The notes: generated from the sequence alone by a model not told the origin. A stretch of 64,000 nt of DNA from Nocardia iowensis (GCF_019222765.1 NZ_CP078145.1:5270001-5334000), one strand, 5' to 3'. Shown: positions 8,274-17,836, numbered from the stretch's first letter. Program-made: numbers and translations.

Positions 8274-9287
8274 ATGCACACGGTTGCGATCCTGGCGCTC
8301 GACCACGTGGTTCCCGCCGATCTGGGTACCGCGATCGAGACGTTCGGGCAGGTCCGGCTCGCCGATGGCAGTCGGCCCTACGAAGTTCGGGTCTGCGCGC
8401 CGACACAGCACGTGATCACCGACACATTCACCTTGATCGCGCCGCACGGCCTCGAGGTCTTCGACCAGGCCGACACCATCATTGTCCCGGGCTGTTCCGA
8501 AATCGCAGGACCGCTCCACGAGCAGGTGCGCGCAGCGCTGCGGGAGGCAGCCGCCCGCGAGGTCCGCGTCGCCTCCATCTGCACCGGAGCGTTCACACTC
8601 GCCGCCGCCGGGTTGCTGGACGGGCTGGCCGCGACGACACATTGGGCCGCGGCCGACCGGCTGGCGGAGATGTTCCCGGCGATCGAAGTGAAACCCGATG
8701 TGCTGTACGTGGATAACGGACAGTTCCTCACTTCGGCGGGCGCCAGCGCCGGTTTGGATCTGTGCCTGCACATGGTTCGAGGCGATTTCGGTTCCGCCGT
8801 CGCCGCCGACATAGCGCGGCTGGCCGTCGTACCGCTCGAGCGCGAAGCCGCCCAAGCCCAGGTTGTCGTGCACCCGCATCCGCCGAGCCCGCTGGGCTCG
8901 ACGCTGGAACCGGTATTGCGCTGGATCGTCGACAATCTCACCCGCGACCTGACACTGGCACAGCTGGCTCGCCGCAGCGGCCTCAGCGAACGGACCTTCA
9001 ACCGCCGCTTCCGCCAGCAGACCGGCACCACACCCCGGCAGTGGTTGCTGCACGCGCGGGTCCGCCGCGCCCAGTATCTGCTCGAGACCACCGACGACAG
9101 CGTCGAACACATCGCCGACCGCGCCGGCTTCGGCTCAACCACCGCCTTACGCGAACGATTCAAACGCGTGGTCGGAGCCACGCCGCACGCCTATCGACGG
9201 AACTTCCGCAACGCGAGTGCCGAGCAGCCTGATTCGCGAAACGGTCCAATAGAATCGCGACCCGCGCGGACCACGCTGAGCGCATAG
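8274..9287 (+). CDS. GlxA-family AraC-type transcriptional regulator
   Basis: A 337-residue regulator with an N-terminal DJ-1/PfpI-like sensory domain (residues 3-175, with Ser-Ile-Cys-Thr-Gly-Ala at about 102) and a C-terminal AraC double helix-turn-helix (about 215-320). The latter contains Leu-Ser-Glu-Arg-Thr-Phe-Asn-Arg-Arg-Phe and the second-motif Gly-Phe-Gly-Ser. The in-frame GTG at 8163 has no ribosome binding site. ATG 8274 is preferred because TATCGT (8262-8267) lies 6 nt before it, the geometry of a leaderless actinobacterial promoter. It is divergent from the DJ-1 gene, its likely target. The ligand is unknown. Confidence 0.87.
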   Translation: MHTVAILALDHVVPADLGTAIETFGQVRLADGSRPYEVRVCAPTQHVITDTFTLIAPHGLEVFDQADTIIVPGCSEIAGPLHEQVRAALREAAAREVRVASICTGAFTLAAAGLLDGLAATTHWAAADRLAEMFPAIEVKPDVLYVDNGQFLTSAGASAGLDLCLHMVRGDFGSAVAADIARLAVVPLEREAAQAQVVVHPHPPSPLGSTLEPVLRWIVDNLTRDLTLAQLARRSGLSERTFNRRFRQQTGTTPRQWLLHARVRRAQYLLETTDDSVEHIADRAGFGSTTALRERFKRVVGATPHAYRRNFRNASAEQPDSRNGPIESRPARTTLSA

Positions 9288-9649
9288 ACCGACCGAACCT
9301 CTGTGGGTTGCTTGCGGTCGTTGGGCTCGTTTGCGGCGACGTCGATGCGTCGCACAAGCCAGCGCCCCATTGTCGCGAGCCAGTTTGTGTGGTCGTCCGC
9401 GGCCTCCGCGGAAACGCAGCTCCAATCGGGCTCAGCATCCGCGCCTGCCACGCGGGGCATCGCGTGGCAGGCGTGACGGCCCCCGGCAAGATCATCCCAG
9501 CTCGGCGCTGCCGCCTCCGTTCGATGCGCTGAAGTCGTGATCGCTCTGGTGTGCGGCCCCCGTCCGGCAGTTTGCGAAAGCCCGGCCGGGTGGCGGCTAA
9601 CGTGGTAGCCGCATCCTCTGGTGTGATTCGAGTTCGGGAAGGTGTGGTC
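9288..9649. other. Intergenic region between GlxA and AfsR-type genes
   Basis: No supported gene. It contains the strong hairpin listed at 9442-9473, and an AfsR-gene ribosome binding site (GGAAGG, 9637-9642) near its end. Confidence 0.55.
9442..9473 (+). terminator. Strong hairpin downstream of GlxA gene
   Basis: GCCTGCCACGCG and CGCGTGGCAGGC are perfect complements around a GGGCAT loop; an outer C-G pair extends the stem to 13 bp. It lies about 155 bp after the GlxA stop and before the next gene. Confidence 0.65.
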
Positions 9650-12600
9650 GTGCGGGTGGCGGTGCTCGGGCCGATTCAGGTGCACGCCGAGGACGGGACC
9701 CCGATCGATATTGGCGGCGCCAGACTCCGGGGACTGCTTGCGCGGCTGGCCCTTTCGGTGGGCCAGGTCGTGCAGGCGGAGTCGTTGATTGATGCCCTGT
9801 GGGGTGCGCACCCGCCCGCGGGAGCAGCCAAGGCACTCCACGCTCTGGTCTATCGGCTGCGCAAGGCGCTGGGCAGCGCGGCGATCGAGTCCGTGACGAC
9901 CGGCTATCGATTGCAGGTGCGGACCGAGGATGTGGACGCCAAGCGATTCGAGGATCTCACCGCCCGCGGTCGTCGGGAGCTCGCCGCCGACCGCCCGGAA
10001 CTGGCTGCCGCAATCCTCGGCGAGGCGCTCGCACTGTGGCAGGGTCCGGCGCTGGCGGATGTGCTCGACGCCCCGTTCGCCGGTTCGGTCGCCACGCGGC
10101 TGGAGGAACTGCGTATCGCGGCGACCGAAGACTGGTTCGACGCCGGACTGCGCCTTGGCCGGCACGCCGATATCCTCGCCGACTTGGCAGCGGCCGCCAA
10201 CGAGCACCCCCTGCGCGAACGGCTCGCCGCCCTGCGCATGCGCGCCCTGCACGCCGCGGGTCGCCCCTCCGCTGCACTGACGGTGTTCGAGCAGATCCGC
10301 GGCGCGCTCGCCGACCAGCTCGGCATCGACCCCGCAGAAGAGCTGCAGACCGCCCACCTTGCGGTGCTACGCGGTGAGCTAGCGGTGCCGCGGGCGCCGG
10401 CGCAAATGGGCCCCGGTCGGCTACCAGCCCCGATGACCGGCTTAATCGGCCGCGACGACGAACTGGAATTGCTCAGCGGATTGCTGGAAACCTCCCGCCT
10501 GGTCACCGTCGTTGGCCCCGGCGGTGTCGGCAAGACCAGGCTCGCCCTGGAAGCCGCATCCCGCCACCGCCTCCACCGCCGTGGCCGCATCTGGTTCGTA
10601 TCCCTGGCCGGATCCGATGTCGTGGGCAAGGCCGTGCTCAGTGCGCTGAGCTCGCCGGGCACGCGGCCGCTCGGCGGGTCACCGGAGCCGGTGGATCAAG
10701 TCGCCGAGCTGCTCGACGGCGCCGAAGCCGTACTCGTACTGGATAACTGTGAGCATCTCGTAACGGCGGCAGCCGAATTCAGCGCCCGATTGCTGGAACA
10801 CCTGCCCAGCCTGACGATCCTGGCCACCAGCAGACAACCCCTCGACATCATCGGCGAGGCGATCTGCCGGCTCGGCCCGCTCCCGCAACCGTCCGCCATC
10901 CGGCTCTTCACCGACCGCGCGCTGGCCGCACGCCCCGGCATCACCCTCGACGACGAATCCGTCATCGACATTGTGCGGCGCCTCGACGGACTCCCGCTCG
11001 CGCTGGAACTGGCCGCCGCTCGGCTGCGCACCATGAGCGCCGACCAGCTCGCCCAGCGGCTGGACGACCGTTTTCGCCTGCTGGCCTCAGGCAATCGGAC
11101 CGCCCAGCCCCGCCAGCAAACTCTGCACGCCGTCATCGACTGGAGCTGGGATCTGCTCAGCGACAAGGAGAAATCCCTCGCCCGCCGTATCTCGATCTTC
11201 CCCGCCGGCAGCGGTGCCGCCGCCATCGAAGCGATCTGCGCCGACCGGACGCTACCACCCGGCGATATCGCCTACGTGCTCGACTCGCTGGTCGACAAGT
11301 CCATCGTGGAGCGCACCCTAGGCGGCTACCGGATGCTGGAAACCATCCGCGCCTACGCTGCCGGAAAGCTTGACGTCGCTGGCGAACTGGAGACGACGCG
11401 GGATCGCTTCACGCGTCACTTCGCCGACCTCGCCGAGGCATACGAACCGCTGCTGCGCTCGCCTGAGCAGGAGGCCTCACTGCGGCTGTTCGATACCGAA
11501 TACGACAACCTCGTCTACGCGCTGCGCACGGCCATCGACAATCACGACGTCACGTCCGCCGCCCGGATTCTCGTTACGCTGCACTGGTATTGGACGATGG
11601 TGCGCTACGAACCGCAGGGCGAGGCTTTCGTGGCCAAAGTGCTGGAATTCGGCGACGAGCTCGCTCCCGATGTCCGAGCCGCGGTAAACATCCTGCACGC
11701 GGTAGGCGACAACGCACCGGCCGCCACGCCCGATCGCGTAGCGGCCCTGATCGAGGAGTGCGCACGCACCGGCACCCTGGCGCGCTACCCGACTCTGCTG
11801 ATGACGATGCTCATCATGGGGCACGTCGCAGGCCTGGACGAGTTGGTCGAACGCGAGATCGCCAGGGCGCGCGGCCGCTCCGACTCCTGGGCCACCGCTT
11901 GCACGTTCTTCGTGGAGGCGTTTATCGGTCACGAGCGCGGCGACTGGACAGCCGCTACTGCGGCGCTCGAGCGAGCGTTCCACTTGTTCGAAGAGACCGG
12001 TGACCGGCTGTACACAGCGCTAGTGCTGACCCTGGTGGCGCAGACTCGCTCCTTTCGTGGCGACCACGCCGGAGCGATCGCCGCCTACGAGCGCAGCATC
12101 GCGCTGACCTCGCATCATGCGATCACCCATCGGATCGGGCTCGCCGTGGAACGGATGCGGGCGGGCGATCCGGCCGGTGCCCGGCGGGAGATCGAGATCG
12201 CCGAACTGGCGGCCGGGGAGCATGGGCGGCAGCGGCAGCTCGAGGTCAGGGCCGCTCTGGTGGAGCTGTACCGCCGCGGCGGCGAAGTGGGACGTGCCGA
12301 GCACGAACTCGATCGGATGGAGCGGGTCGTCCAGGCGAGCTTGCCTCCTCTTATCAACGCGCTCAATGGTTTTGTGCTCCCCGCCCGGATGGCGAACCTG
12401 CTGACGGCCGGAGATGCGAAACGGGCCCGCGAGCTCCTTTCCGACATCGTCCGAATATCGGCTGTGCATCGCGACTTGGCTGTCACGGCCCAGCAACTGG
12501 CCGGGTTGCTCCATCTCGAGGGTGATCCAGTCGGCGCCGCCACCGCGCTCGGCATGAGCGAGGCGATCCGCGGCGTCTTCGACCACGGCGATCCCGAACT

Positions 12601-12715
12601 TCGTGCGCTCGCCGCTGCGCTGGCCGAACAGCTGGGCCGGGCCGAATACAACACGGCATATCGCAAGGGCGCGCAGCTGCCCCGGCAGGACGCCATCGAC
12701 CGGCTGACCGTATGA
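9650..12715 (+). CDS. AfsR/SARP-type regulator with BTAD and NB-ARC domains
   Basis: A 1021-residue regulator. A winged-helix DNA-binding domain (about 1-95, with Gly-Gly-Ala-Arg-Leu-Arg-Gly-Leu-Leu) is followed by a bacterial transcriptional activation domain (about 100-245). Next comes an NB-ARC ATPase with P-loop GPGGVGKT (289-296) and Walker B Val-Leu-Val-Leu-Asp-Asn-Cys-Glu-His (about 375-383). The C-terminal 450 residues are TPR-like helical repeats. GTG 9650 is chosen because GGAAGG precedes it by 7 nt and the product begins RVAVLGPIQV, as family members do. It sits directly upstream of two serine-hydrolase genes, its probable targets. Such ATPase regulators usually control secondary metabolism or respond to small ligands. 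Confidence 0.9.
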   Translation: MRVAVLGPIQVHAEDGTPIDIGGARLRGLLARLALSVGQVVQAESLIDALWGAHPPAGAAKALHALVYRLRKALGSAAIESVTTGYRLQVRTEDVDAKRFEDLTARGRRELAADRPELAAAILGEALALWQGPALADVLDAPFAGSVATRLEELRIAATEDWFDAGLRLGRHADILADLAAAANEHPLRERLAALRMRALHAAGRPSAALTVFEQIRGALADQLGIDPAEELQTAHLAVLRGELAVPRAPAQMGPGRLPAPMTGLIGRDDELELLSGLLETSRLVTVVGPGGVGKTRLALEAASRHRLHRRGRIWFVSLAGSDVVGKAVLSALSSPGTRPLGGSPEPVDQVAELLDGAEAVLVLDNCEHLVTAAAEFSARLLEHLPSLTILATSRQPLDIIGEAICRLGPLPQPSAIRLFTDRALAARPGITLDDESVIDIVRRLDGLPLALELAAARLRTMSADQLAQRLDDRFRLLASGNRTAQPRQQTLHAVIDWSWDLLSDKEKSLARRISIFPAGSGAAAIEAICADRTLPPGDIAYVLDSLVDKSIVERTLGGYRMLETIRAYAAGKLDVAGELETTRDRFTRHFADLAEAYEPLLRSPEQEASLRLFDTEYDNLVYALRTAIDNHDVTSAARILVTLHWYWTMVRYEPQGEAFVAKVLEFGDELAPDVRAAVNILHAVGDNAPAATPDRVAALIEECARTGTLARYPTLLMTMLIMGHVAGLDELVEREIARARGRSDSWATACTFFVEAFIGHERGDWTAATAALERAFHLFEETGDRLYTALVLTLVAQTRSFRGDHAGAIAAYERSIALTSHHAITHRIGLAVERMRAGDPAGARREIEIAELAAGEHGRQRQLEVRAALVELYRRGGEVGRAEHELDRMERVVQASLPPLINALNGFVLPARMANLLTAGDAKRARELLSDIVRISAVHRDLAVTAQQLAGLLHLEGDPVGAATALGMSEAIRGVFDHGDPELRALAAALAEQLGRAEYNTAYRKGAQLPRQDAIDRLTV

Positions 12716-12830
12716 GGTCACGGTAATCACCGTTGGCCGGCGGGGTCTATCACCGCGCTGTCACCCGGTTATCAGACCCGCACTCCATGGTGGGAGGCGC
12801 AAATCCCGCCCCAGCTATCAGGAGTGCACC

Positions 12831-13985
12831 ATGACCAATTTTGCGGACACCAGGTACCAGCGAGTTCAGGAGGTGCTGGACCGAACGGTGACCGAGGGCA
12901 ACGCTCCCGGCGTCGTCGCCGAGGTCCGGGATGAGAACGGCACCTGGTTCGGCGCAGCCGGGCTGGCCGATCTCGAGACCGGCCGTCCCCGCCAACCCGG
13001 CGAGCAATTCCACGCCGGCAGTAGCGGTAAGGCATTCACCGCCGCTGCCATGCTGACCCTGGAGGCCGAGGGCACGCTGAGCCTCCACGACACGGTGGAC
13101 ACCTGGCTGCCCGGCGTGGTCAGCGGCAACGGTAATGACGGCAGCAAGATCACCATCAGACAGCTGCTCACCAATACCAGCGGCCTTGGCATCACCGGGC
13201 TGAGCCCCGAGATCGTGCGCAGGTACCACACCCGGTCCGGGTTCGCCGAGTACCGGTACTACGTCTGGACCGTCGAGGAGCTGCTGAAGCTCCAGATGTC
13301 CATTCCGCCGATGTACGCGCCGGGTGCGGACTTCGCCTACTCCAATGGCGGCTTCCACGTCGCCGGAGCGATCATCGAGAAGGCGACCGGACGGAGCTAT
13401 GCGGACGAAGTCGATCGGACGGTCATCCAGCCGCTCGGGCTGACCGGAACCTATGTGCGGAGCTTGGCCGAGCGGCAGTTCCGGGGCCCACACACCAAGG
13501 CGTATTCGAGAGGGCGGTTCATCAGGGACGGCGTCGATCCGGAAACGCTCACGGCCGAAAATTACGAATCGCTGCTGGAGGACGCCGATAGTGAGCCGGT
13601 CGACGTCACCGACCGGACGTACTTCGGGTGGGCTGCCGGTGGCGTCGTTTCGACCACCAGCGACATGATCCGGCTCACGGGTGCGCTGACCACCGGCTCC
13701 CTCCTGCCACCCGCGCAGCATCGCGAGATGTGGAGCACGGTCCCCACCAGAGACTGGGTCCCCAACACCCGGTACGGCACCGGGGTGTCTCGGTGGGCGC
13801 TGACCGACGGCCGCCAGCTGCACGTGGTGGCCGGCGTGGAGGGAGGTAGCGCCAACCTGACCCTGGCCACTCCCGACGGCGGGCTCATCGTCTGCATCCA
13901 TTTCAACGGCGACTGGAATTGGTACCCGGCCTGCGACCGGATCGTCGAGGCGGTGTTCGGCGCGGGTTACCTTCCGCCGCAATAG
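12831..13985 (+). CDS. Serine hydrolase, class C beta-lactamase/esterase fold
   Basis: A 384-residue protein of the beta-lactamase/transpeptidase-like superfamily. The SxxK motif is Ser-Ser-Gly-Lys at 64-67 (catalytic Ser64, Lys67). The second motif is Tyr-Ser-Asn in DFAYSNGGFH (about 170). A His-Val-Val-Ala-Gly segment near 340 sits where the third motif is expected. There is no signal peptide, so it is likely cytosolic and more an esterase or D-aminopeptidase type than a true beta-lactamase. A clear CAGGAG precedes ATG by 6 nt. It follows the AfsR-type gene by 115 bp and is followed after 48 bp by a second hydrolase of the same fold. Confidence 0.85.
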   Translation: MTNFADTRYQRVQEVLDRTVTEGNAPGVVAEVRDENGTWFGAAGLADLETGRPRQPGEQFHAGSSGKAFTAAAMLTLEAEGTLSLHDTVDTWLPGVVSGNGNDGSKITIRQLLTNTSGLGITGLSPEIVRRYHTRSGFAEYRYYVWTVEELLKLQMSIPPMYAPGADFAYSNGGFHVAGAIIEKATGRSYADEVDRTVIQPLGLTGTYVRSLAERQFRGPHTKAYSRGRFIRDGVDPETLTAENYESLLEDADSEPVDVTDRTYFGWAAGGVVSTTSDMIRLTGALTTGSLLPPAQHREMWSTVPTRDWVPNTRYGTGVSRWALTDGRQLHVVAGVEGGSANLTLATPDGGLIVCIHFNGDWNWYPACDRIVEAVFGAGYLPPQ

Positions 13986-14033
13986 TTTACCGGGCGCCTG
14001 CGCAGCGATCGAATCAATGGACAAGGACGACAA

Positions 14034-15476
14034 ATGACAACACTCGACACACTGGGGAACTGGCTCGGCCAGCGGCTCCCCGCACTGATCGCCGAGCACC
14101 GAGTGCCTGGCGCGGTCATCGGCCTGTACGCGAACGGGGAATATCTGGAACGCGCTGCGGGCGTGCTCAATACCCGCACAGGTGTTTCGGTAACCACGGA
14201 TTCTCTATTCCAGATCGGTTCCATCTCCAAGATTTGGACGGCCACCTTGGCCATGCAGCTGGTCGAGGCGGGGAAACTCGACCTCGACCGGCCGGTCCGC
14301 GCCTATCTGCCAGACTTCCGGCTGGCCGATGAGGACGCGGCAGCTCGCCTCACGACTCGCCAATTGCTCTGCCACACCGCAGGTTTCGAGGGTGACCTGT
14401 ACACCGACACCGGTTGCGGTGACGACTGCATTGCCCGGTACGTCGATTTGCTCGGCGCGGCACCCCAGCTCTTCGAACCGGGAGAGATGTTCTCCTACAA
14501 CAACGCCGGATATTGCGTAATCGGCCGGATCATTGAAACGCTCCGCGGTAAACCGTACCTCCAGTGCCTACGCGAAACCCTCATCCAGCCACTGGAACTC
14601 ACGCACACCGCTACTGACGCGGAGGAAGCCATCCTGCATCGGGCCGCGGTCGGCCATCACCAACCCGGACCCGAAGATCCACCTCAGCCCACCGAGATCT
14701 GGGCACTCCCCCGTTCCCTCGCGCCCGCGGGCTCCGCATTGACGATGAGCGCACACGACCTGCTCACCTTCGCCCGCAGCCATCTCGGCGACAACGGCGG
14801 CGTGCTGGGCACCGAGTCCATCCATGCCATGCGGACCGAGCAGGTGCGAATACCCCCACAGACCGCACACGGCGGCGCTTGGGCACTCGGCTGGGAAGTC
14901 TTCGATGTTGGTGGGCACACCGTCTATGGCCACAACGGCGACTCCATCGGCCAAGCCGCCTTCCTGCGCCTGCTCCCCGAGCGGGACATCGCGGTCGCAC
15001 TGCTCACCAACGGCGGTCAGGGCGTAACGCTGCACCACGAACTGCTCGGCCGTGCGCTGCGCGAACTGGCCGATATCGAACTGCCCGCCCTACCCGCGCC
15101 CGGCACCAGCGACGCAGGCACCGGCGACGCGAGCCGCTACCTCGGCAGCTACCGCAACTCGATCGCCGAGATCACCATCGACCAGGACGACAACGGCACA
15201 ATCTGGGCCGAGCAGGTTCCCGCCGGCGAATACGCCAACTCCGTTCCACCGCAACGCTTCCAGCTCCTCCCCTACCAGGGCGACACCCTGCTCACCGCCC
15301 AGCCGGTCAATGGCATCCACCGCATGCACAACTTCCTCGGCAAGAACGGCCACGGCAAAGCCCGGTTCCTCCACGTCGGCCGCGCCCTCCCCCGCCGGTT
15401 CGACTTAGGCTCGGAAGGCCATGACCGTGCTGACCCACCGGCACGGCATCCCCAACCCGATTCAGCTGCGCCTTAA
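14034..15476 (+). CDS. Serine hydrolase, beta-lactamase fold with C-terminal extension
   Basis: A 480-residue SxxK hydrolase with Ser-Ile-Ser-Lys at 63-66, Tyr-Asn-Asn in MFSYNNAGYC (about 157) and His-Asn-Gly in VYGHNGDSIG (about 303) as the third motif. The catalytic domain ends near 350; a 110-residue C-terminal beta-rich extension resembles the lipocalin-like tail of some penicillin-binding-protein-related peptidases. No signal peptide is visible. An ACAAGGA-like site precedes the ATG. It is probably cotranscribed with the preceding hydrolase. The two share catalytic motifs but not length, so they are not a recent duplication. Confidence 0.85.
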   Translation: MTTLDTLGNWLGQRLPALIAEHRVPGAVIGLYANGEYLERAAGVLNTRTGVSVTTDSLFQIGSISKIWTATLAMQLVEAGKLDLDRPVRAYLPDFRLADEDAAARLTTRQLLCHTAGFEGDLYTDTGCGDDCIARYVDLLGAAPQLFEPGEMFSYNNAGYCVIGRIIETLRGKPYLQCLRETLIQPLELTHTATDAEEAILHRAAVGHHQPGPEDPPQPTEIWALPRSLAPAGSALTMSAHDLLTFARSHLGDNGGVLGTESIHAMRTEQVRIPPQTAHGGAWALGWEVFDVGGHTVYGHNGDSIGQAAFLRLLPERDIAVALLTNGGQGVTLHHELLGRALRELADIELPALPAPGTSDAGTGDASRYLGSYRNSIAEITIDQDDNGTIWAEQVPAGEYANSVPPQRFQLLPYQGDTLLTAQPVNGIHRMHNFLGKNGHGKARFLHVGRALPRRFDLGSEGHDRADPPARHPQPDSAAP

Positions 15477-15699
15477 CACCTTTCGCGGACCGAGACGGGT
15501 CGACGGCATAGGCTTCGGTGCACCCTTTTGGTGAGGGTGACGATGTCGAAGACGTTGGCCCGTCGCATTTTTCATTGCCGCCTCACCCCGGCAGCCGGCC
15601 AACACCGTGGCGTTCCATCTTGCATCGGCTCGCCCAGACATCGTGTCCATCGCCGCGTCTCGAGAGTTATGCACGTTTACGACACCGGCTCGACACTGA

Positions 15700-16083
15700 T
15701 TACCGTCCCGGCCCGGATGAACGGGGCTGCGTTGGCTGAGTCTGGTTGAATTTGTCGTCACGCTCCTCCTCTTCTTCGATATGTTCCGGCCGCTCGTTTT
15801 CAAAATCCTCGAGTGGGTCGTTCGGGGGTCGATGTTTGAGGCAATCGGGCAGCGGTGGATGGCGCGCGAACTGATCAACAGCCGTGATCACCGGGGGCGG
15901 CTCCATGTCACGGCAAACAGGGTCCTTTGCCGCGTTCGATCGTTTCTCGGCGATGATCGGCAGGGAGGCGGCCGTGCACGGGTCCTGCCCCGCTGCGACC
16001 GGCGGCGCGATCACAACCGAACTTGCCAGCGCGATGGCGGCTACCGTGATGCCAGTGCGCGCTAGCTTCGGCAGTGAATCCAC
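15700..16083 (-). CDS. Small exported protein with acidic C-terminal tail
   Basis: A 127-residue secreted protein of no recognised family. The start is a GTG with AGGAGG four bases upstream. A signal peptide (about 1-30) ends Val-Ala-Ala-Gly before QDPC. The mature part has three cysteines (DPCTAAS, PVCRDM, PDCLKH) and a strongly charged tail with a Glu-Glu-Glu-Glu-Glu-Arg-Asp-Asp run, then Gln/Thr/Pro repeats. The tail could bind divalent cations or cell wall, which is speculation. About 185 nt upstream is the shared 26-bp element found before two other exported proteins of the window. Confidence 0.65.
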   Translation of the reverse strand: MDSLPKLARTGITVAAIALASSVVIAPPVAAGQDPCTAASLPIIAEKRSNAAKDPVCRDMEPPPVITAVDQFARHPPLPDCLKHRPPNDPLEDFENERPEHIEEEEERDDKFNQTQPTQPRSSGPGR

Positions 16084-16265
16084 GGTTCCTCCTGAATAAG
16101 GGACGCGGTCGGCGAGCGCGGTTGAATGAGGCCCGCATCTGCGCACCCTTGGCGGAACGGGTCTCTTCGCTTCGGCGGTTTGTCCGTGCCGCCACAGCGC
16201 GACCTCGAGCGGGCCGCACGCGCGACGAGCGAGTGACCATTGGCCGGGGCCAGCACAACGAATAT

Positions 16266-16291
16266 GATTCGTACTGTAACGATATCGATTC
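16266..16291 (-). promoter_or_regulatory. Shared 26-bp upstream element, copy 1
   Basis: Read on the plus strand it is GWTTCRTACTGTA, four variable bases, then TATCGWTTC. It matches the copy at 24351-24376 at 20 of 26 positions without gaps. On the minus strand, toward the exported-protein gene at 16083, it presents TACAGT. Function is inferred from recurrence only. Confidence 0.45.
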
Positions 16292-16302
16292 ACTTCAGTC
16301 AA

Positions 16303-16829
16303 GCCTCGTCCGGCAGCGAAGTCTTCCCATCTGAGCGTCCAGAGCGGAGAGAGGTCGAGGTCAGCGGGGAACTTTCAGGCAAGGTGACCGCAGCGGCGCG
16401 ACTCGCATCGGCTGCCATCAGTCTTGGCCACGGTAGAACGAACAGCTGATGCATCTTTGTGACACACGTGGGTTAGCGCGACATAGCTGTGGCAGAGCGC
16501 ACAGTCTGACCAAAAGCGTGCTTTTAGCTGCTCATCTGCCATCTCCCGCTTGGGCTACCACCGCGCACCCAGCCACATGAAACCCGTCTGCCGTTGATCT
16601 TTCTGAACCATTGGCGATAGAATATGACACGTATTCGATTCAGGGAAAAGTCCCCGAACGAGGTGCGACACATTCCCAGTGGCAGGCATGTCGCCATGGT
16701 CGTGAGTGTGGCCCCGCAGCGGTTACAGCCTCTGTCATACGGCGTCGACCGTAGGGAAAAACGAAATCAGAGACGACGCGCATAGCATTTCGACAGTGCG
16801 CGTCATCACACCGACGTAGGAGGTTCGTG
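16303..16829. other. Intergenic region upstream of exported-protein gene
   Basis: No gene supported. It holds a perfect dyad AAAAGCGTGCTTTT (16512-16525), a possible operator, and near 16626-16641 a weaker relative of the shared element (GACACGTATTCGATTC). The AGGAGG for the next gene is at 16818-16823. Confidence 0.5.
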
Positions 16830-17270
16830 ATGTACCCGCGCAAAACGATGCTCGCCGTTCCTGCCATCGCCGCAGCAGCGGTATTCGCGAGCGCCGCACC
16901 GGCCACCGCCGACTCGGGCGGCAGTTTCGCCACCATCTACTCGCTCAACAACGGTCCCTGCGCCGCGCAGGTCAACTCCTCCGTGCACAGCCCGGCGTAC
17001 CCCAACGCCGCCGGCTTCACCGTGGAAACGACCATGCTCGGCGTCGGCTCCTGCACGCTCGACGTCACCTTGAACTGGCGCAACATCGACACGGGTGAGA
17101 CCGGTGCGTTTACCCAAACCGCCATTGGGCCGGGCATGTGGATGACTCCTGGTCGTTCGCACATCTTCTACCCAGGCTTCGGTCGATTCGTCGGCACGAT
17201 CGCGGTCGGCCCGGCGCATTTCCCAGAGTCCGGCGAGGTCGCGTTCAGCGTGGAGCCGTATCACGACTGA
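16830..17270 (+). CDS. Small secreted protein, unknown function
   Basis: A 146-residue exported protein. A signal peptide of about 27 residues (Lys-rich N-terminus, Ala-rich core, Ala-Thr-Ala before DSGG) precedes a beta-rich mature chain with two cysteines (GPCAAQ and GSCTLD) that could form a disulphide. A GTG at 16827 is also in frame, but AGGAGG at 16818-16823 is best placed for ATG 16830. No family is recognised. It resembles the many small secreted proteins of Nocardia and mycobacteria that fold as compact beta domains. It is followed 134 bp later by the exported ACP-like gene on the same strand. Confidence 0.7.
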   Translation: MYPRKTMLAVPAIAAAAVFASAAPATADSGGSFATIYSLNNGPCAAQVNSSVHSPAYPNAAGFTVETTMLGVGSCTLDVTLNWRNIDTGETGAFTQTAIGPGMWMTPGRSHIFYPGFGRFVGTIAVGPAHFPESGEVAFSVEPYHD

Positions 17271-17404
17271 TCGCGACCGGATCGAGTCCCTGGCGAAGAT
17301 TCCGCCAGAGGGTCAGTGCGATACAGCCTGATCTGTCGACGCCCCGCATTTCGGCGGCGCAGCCCGGTAACGACACATCGACAACAAGAATCGAGTTGAT
17401 CATC

Positions 17405-17836
17405 ATGCGTATTCGCCATGCCCTGAGCGCCGCCGCGGCCGCCGTGCCCGCCGCCGCCGGGATCGCTTTTTTCGACATCGGTCCCGCCGTCCTGGAGGAG
17501 CCGCGGACCACCCATACGTCCGCTACGGTCGACGCCGCCGATGGCGTGACCCGGAAGCCGTCGACCTGCAACGATCCACGCATTCAATGCAGCCCCGAGC
17601 TGGCGCTGCTGCCTCGCTACGACCAGATTCGAGTGCGCGTCCTCGAAGTCCTCGCTCAATTCGTCGGCGACGACCCGGATACCGGCTCCTTCCGAGAATG
17701 GGACATGAACGAGTACGACGTAGCAGCTTTCGTCTGCGACGTAGAGGACGAATTCGACATCTACATTCCCGACCAGGATGCCGAACGATTCACCAGCGCG
17801 GGTGACGTCGTCGAATACATCGACGCGCACCACTAG
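17405..17836 (+). CDS. Exported acyl-carrier-protein-like domain lacking the attachment serine
   Basis: A 143-residue protein. Residues 1-30 form a signal-peptide-like Ala-rich segment. Residues about 70-143 follow the helical pattern of acyl carrier proteins: VEDEFDIYIPDQDAERF and then GDVVEYIDAH match the helix II-III region of ACPs. Aligning the Glu-Asp-Glu-Phe-Asp segment (114-118) without gaps to the E. coli ACP equivalent puts Glu103 where the phosphopantetheine-bearing serine should be (Asp-Ser-Leu replaced by Asn-Glu-Tyr). It should therefore not carry a prosthetic group. Cys55 and Cys62 lie in the linker. No strong ribosome binding site is visible. A role as an extracytoplasmic binding or decoy module is only inference. 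Confidence 0.65.
   Translation: MRIRHALSAAAAAVPAAAGIAFFDIGPAVLEEPRTTHTSATVDAADGVTRKPSTCNDPRIQCSPELALLPRYDQIRVRVLEVLAQFVGDDPDTGSFREWDMNEYDVAAFVCDVEDEFDIYIPDQDAERFTSAGDVVEYIDAHH

Noticed and set aside
12750..14099. Minus-strand open frame of 449 codons opposite the first serine hydrolase
   Set aside because: Antisense to a gene with clear SxxK and YSN motifs; low-complexity translation.
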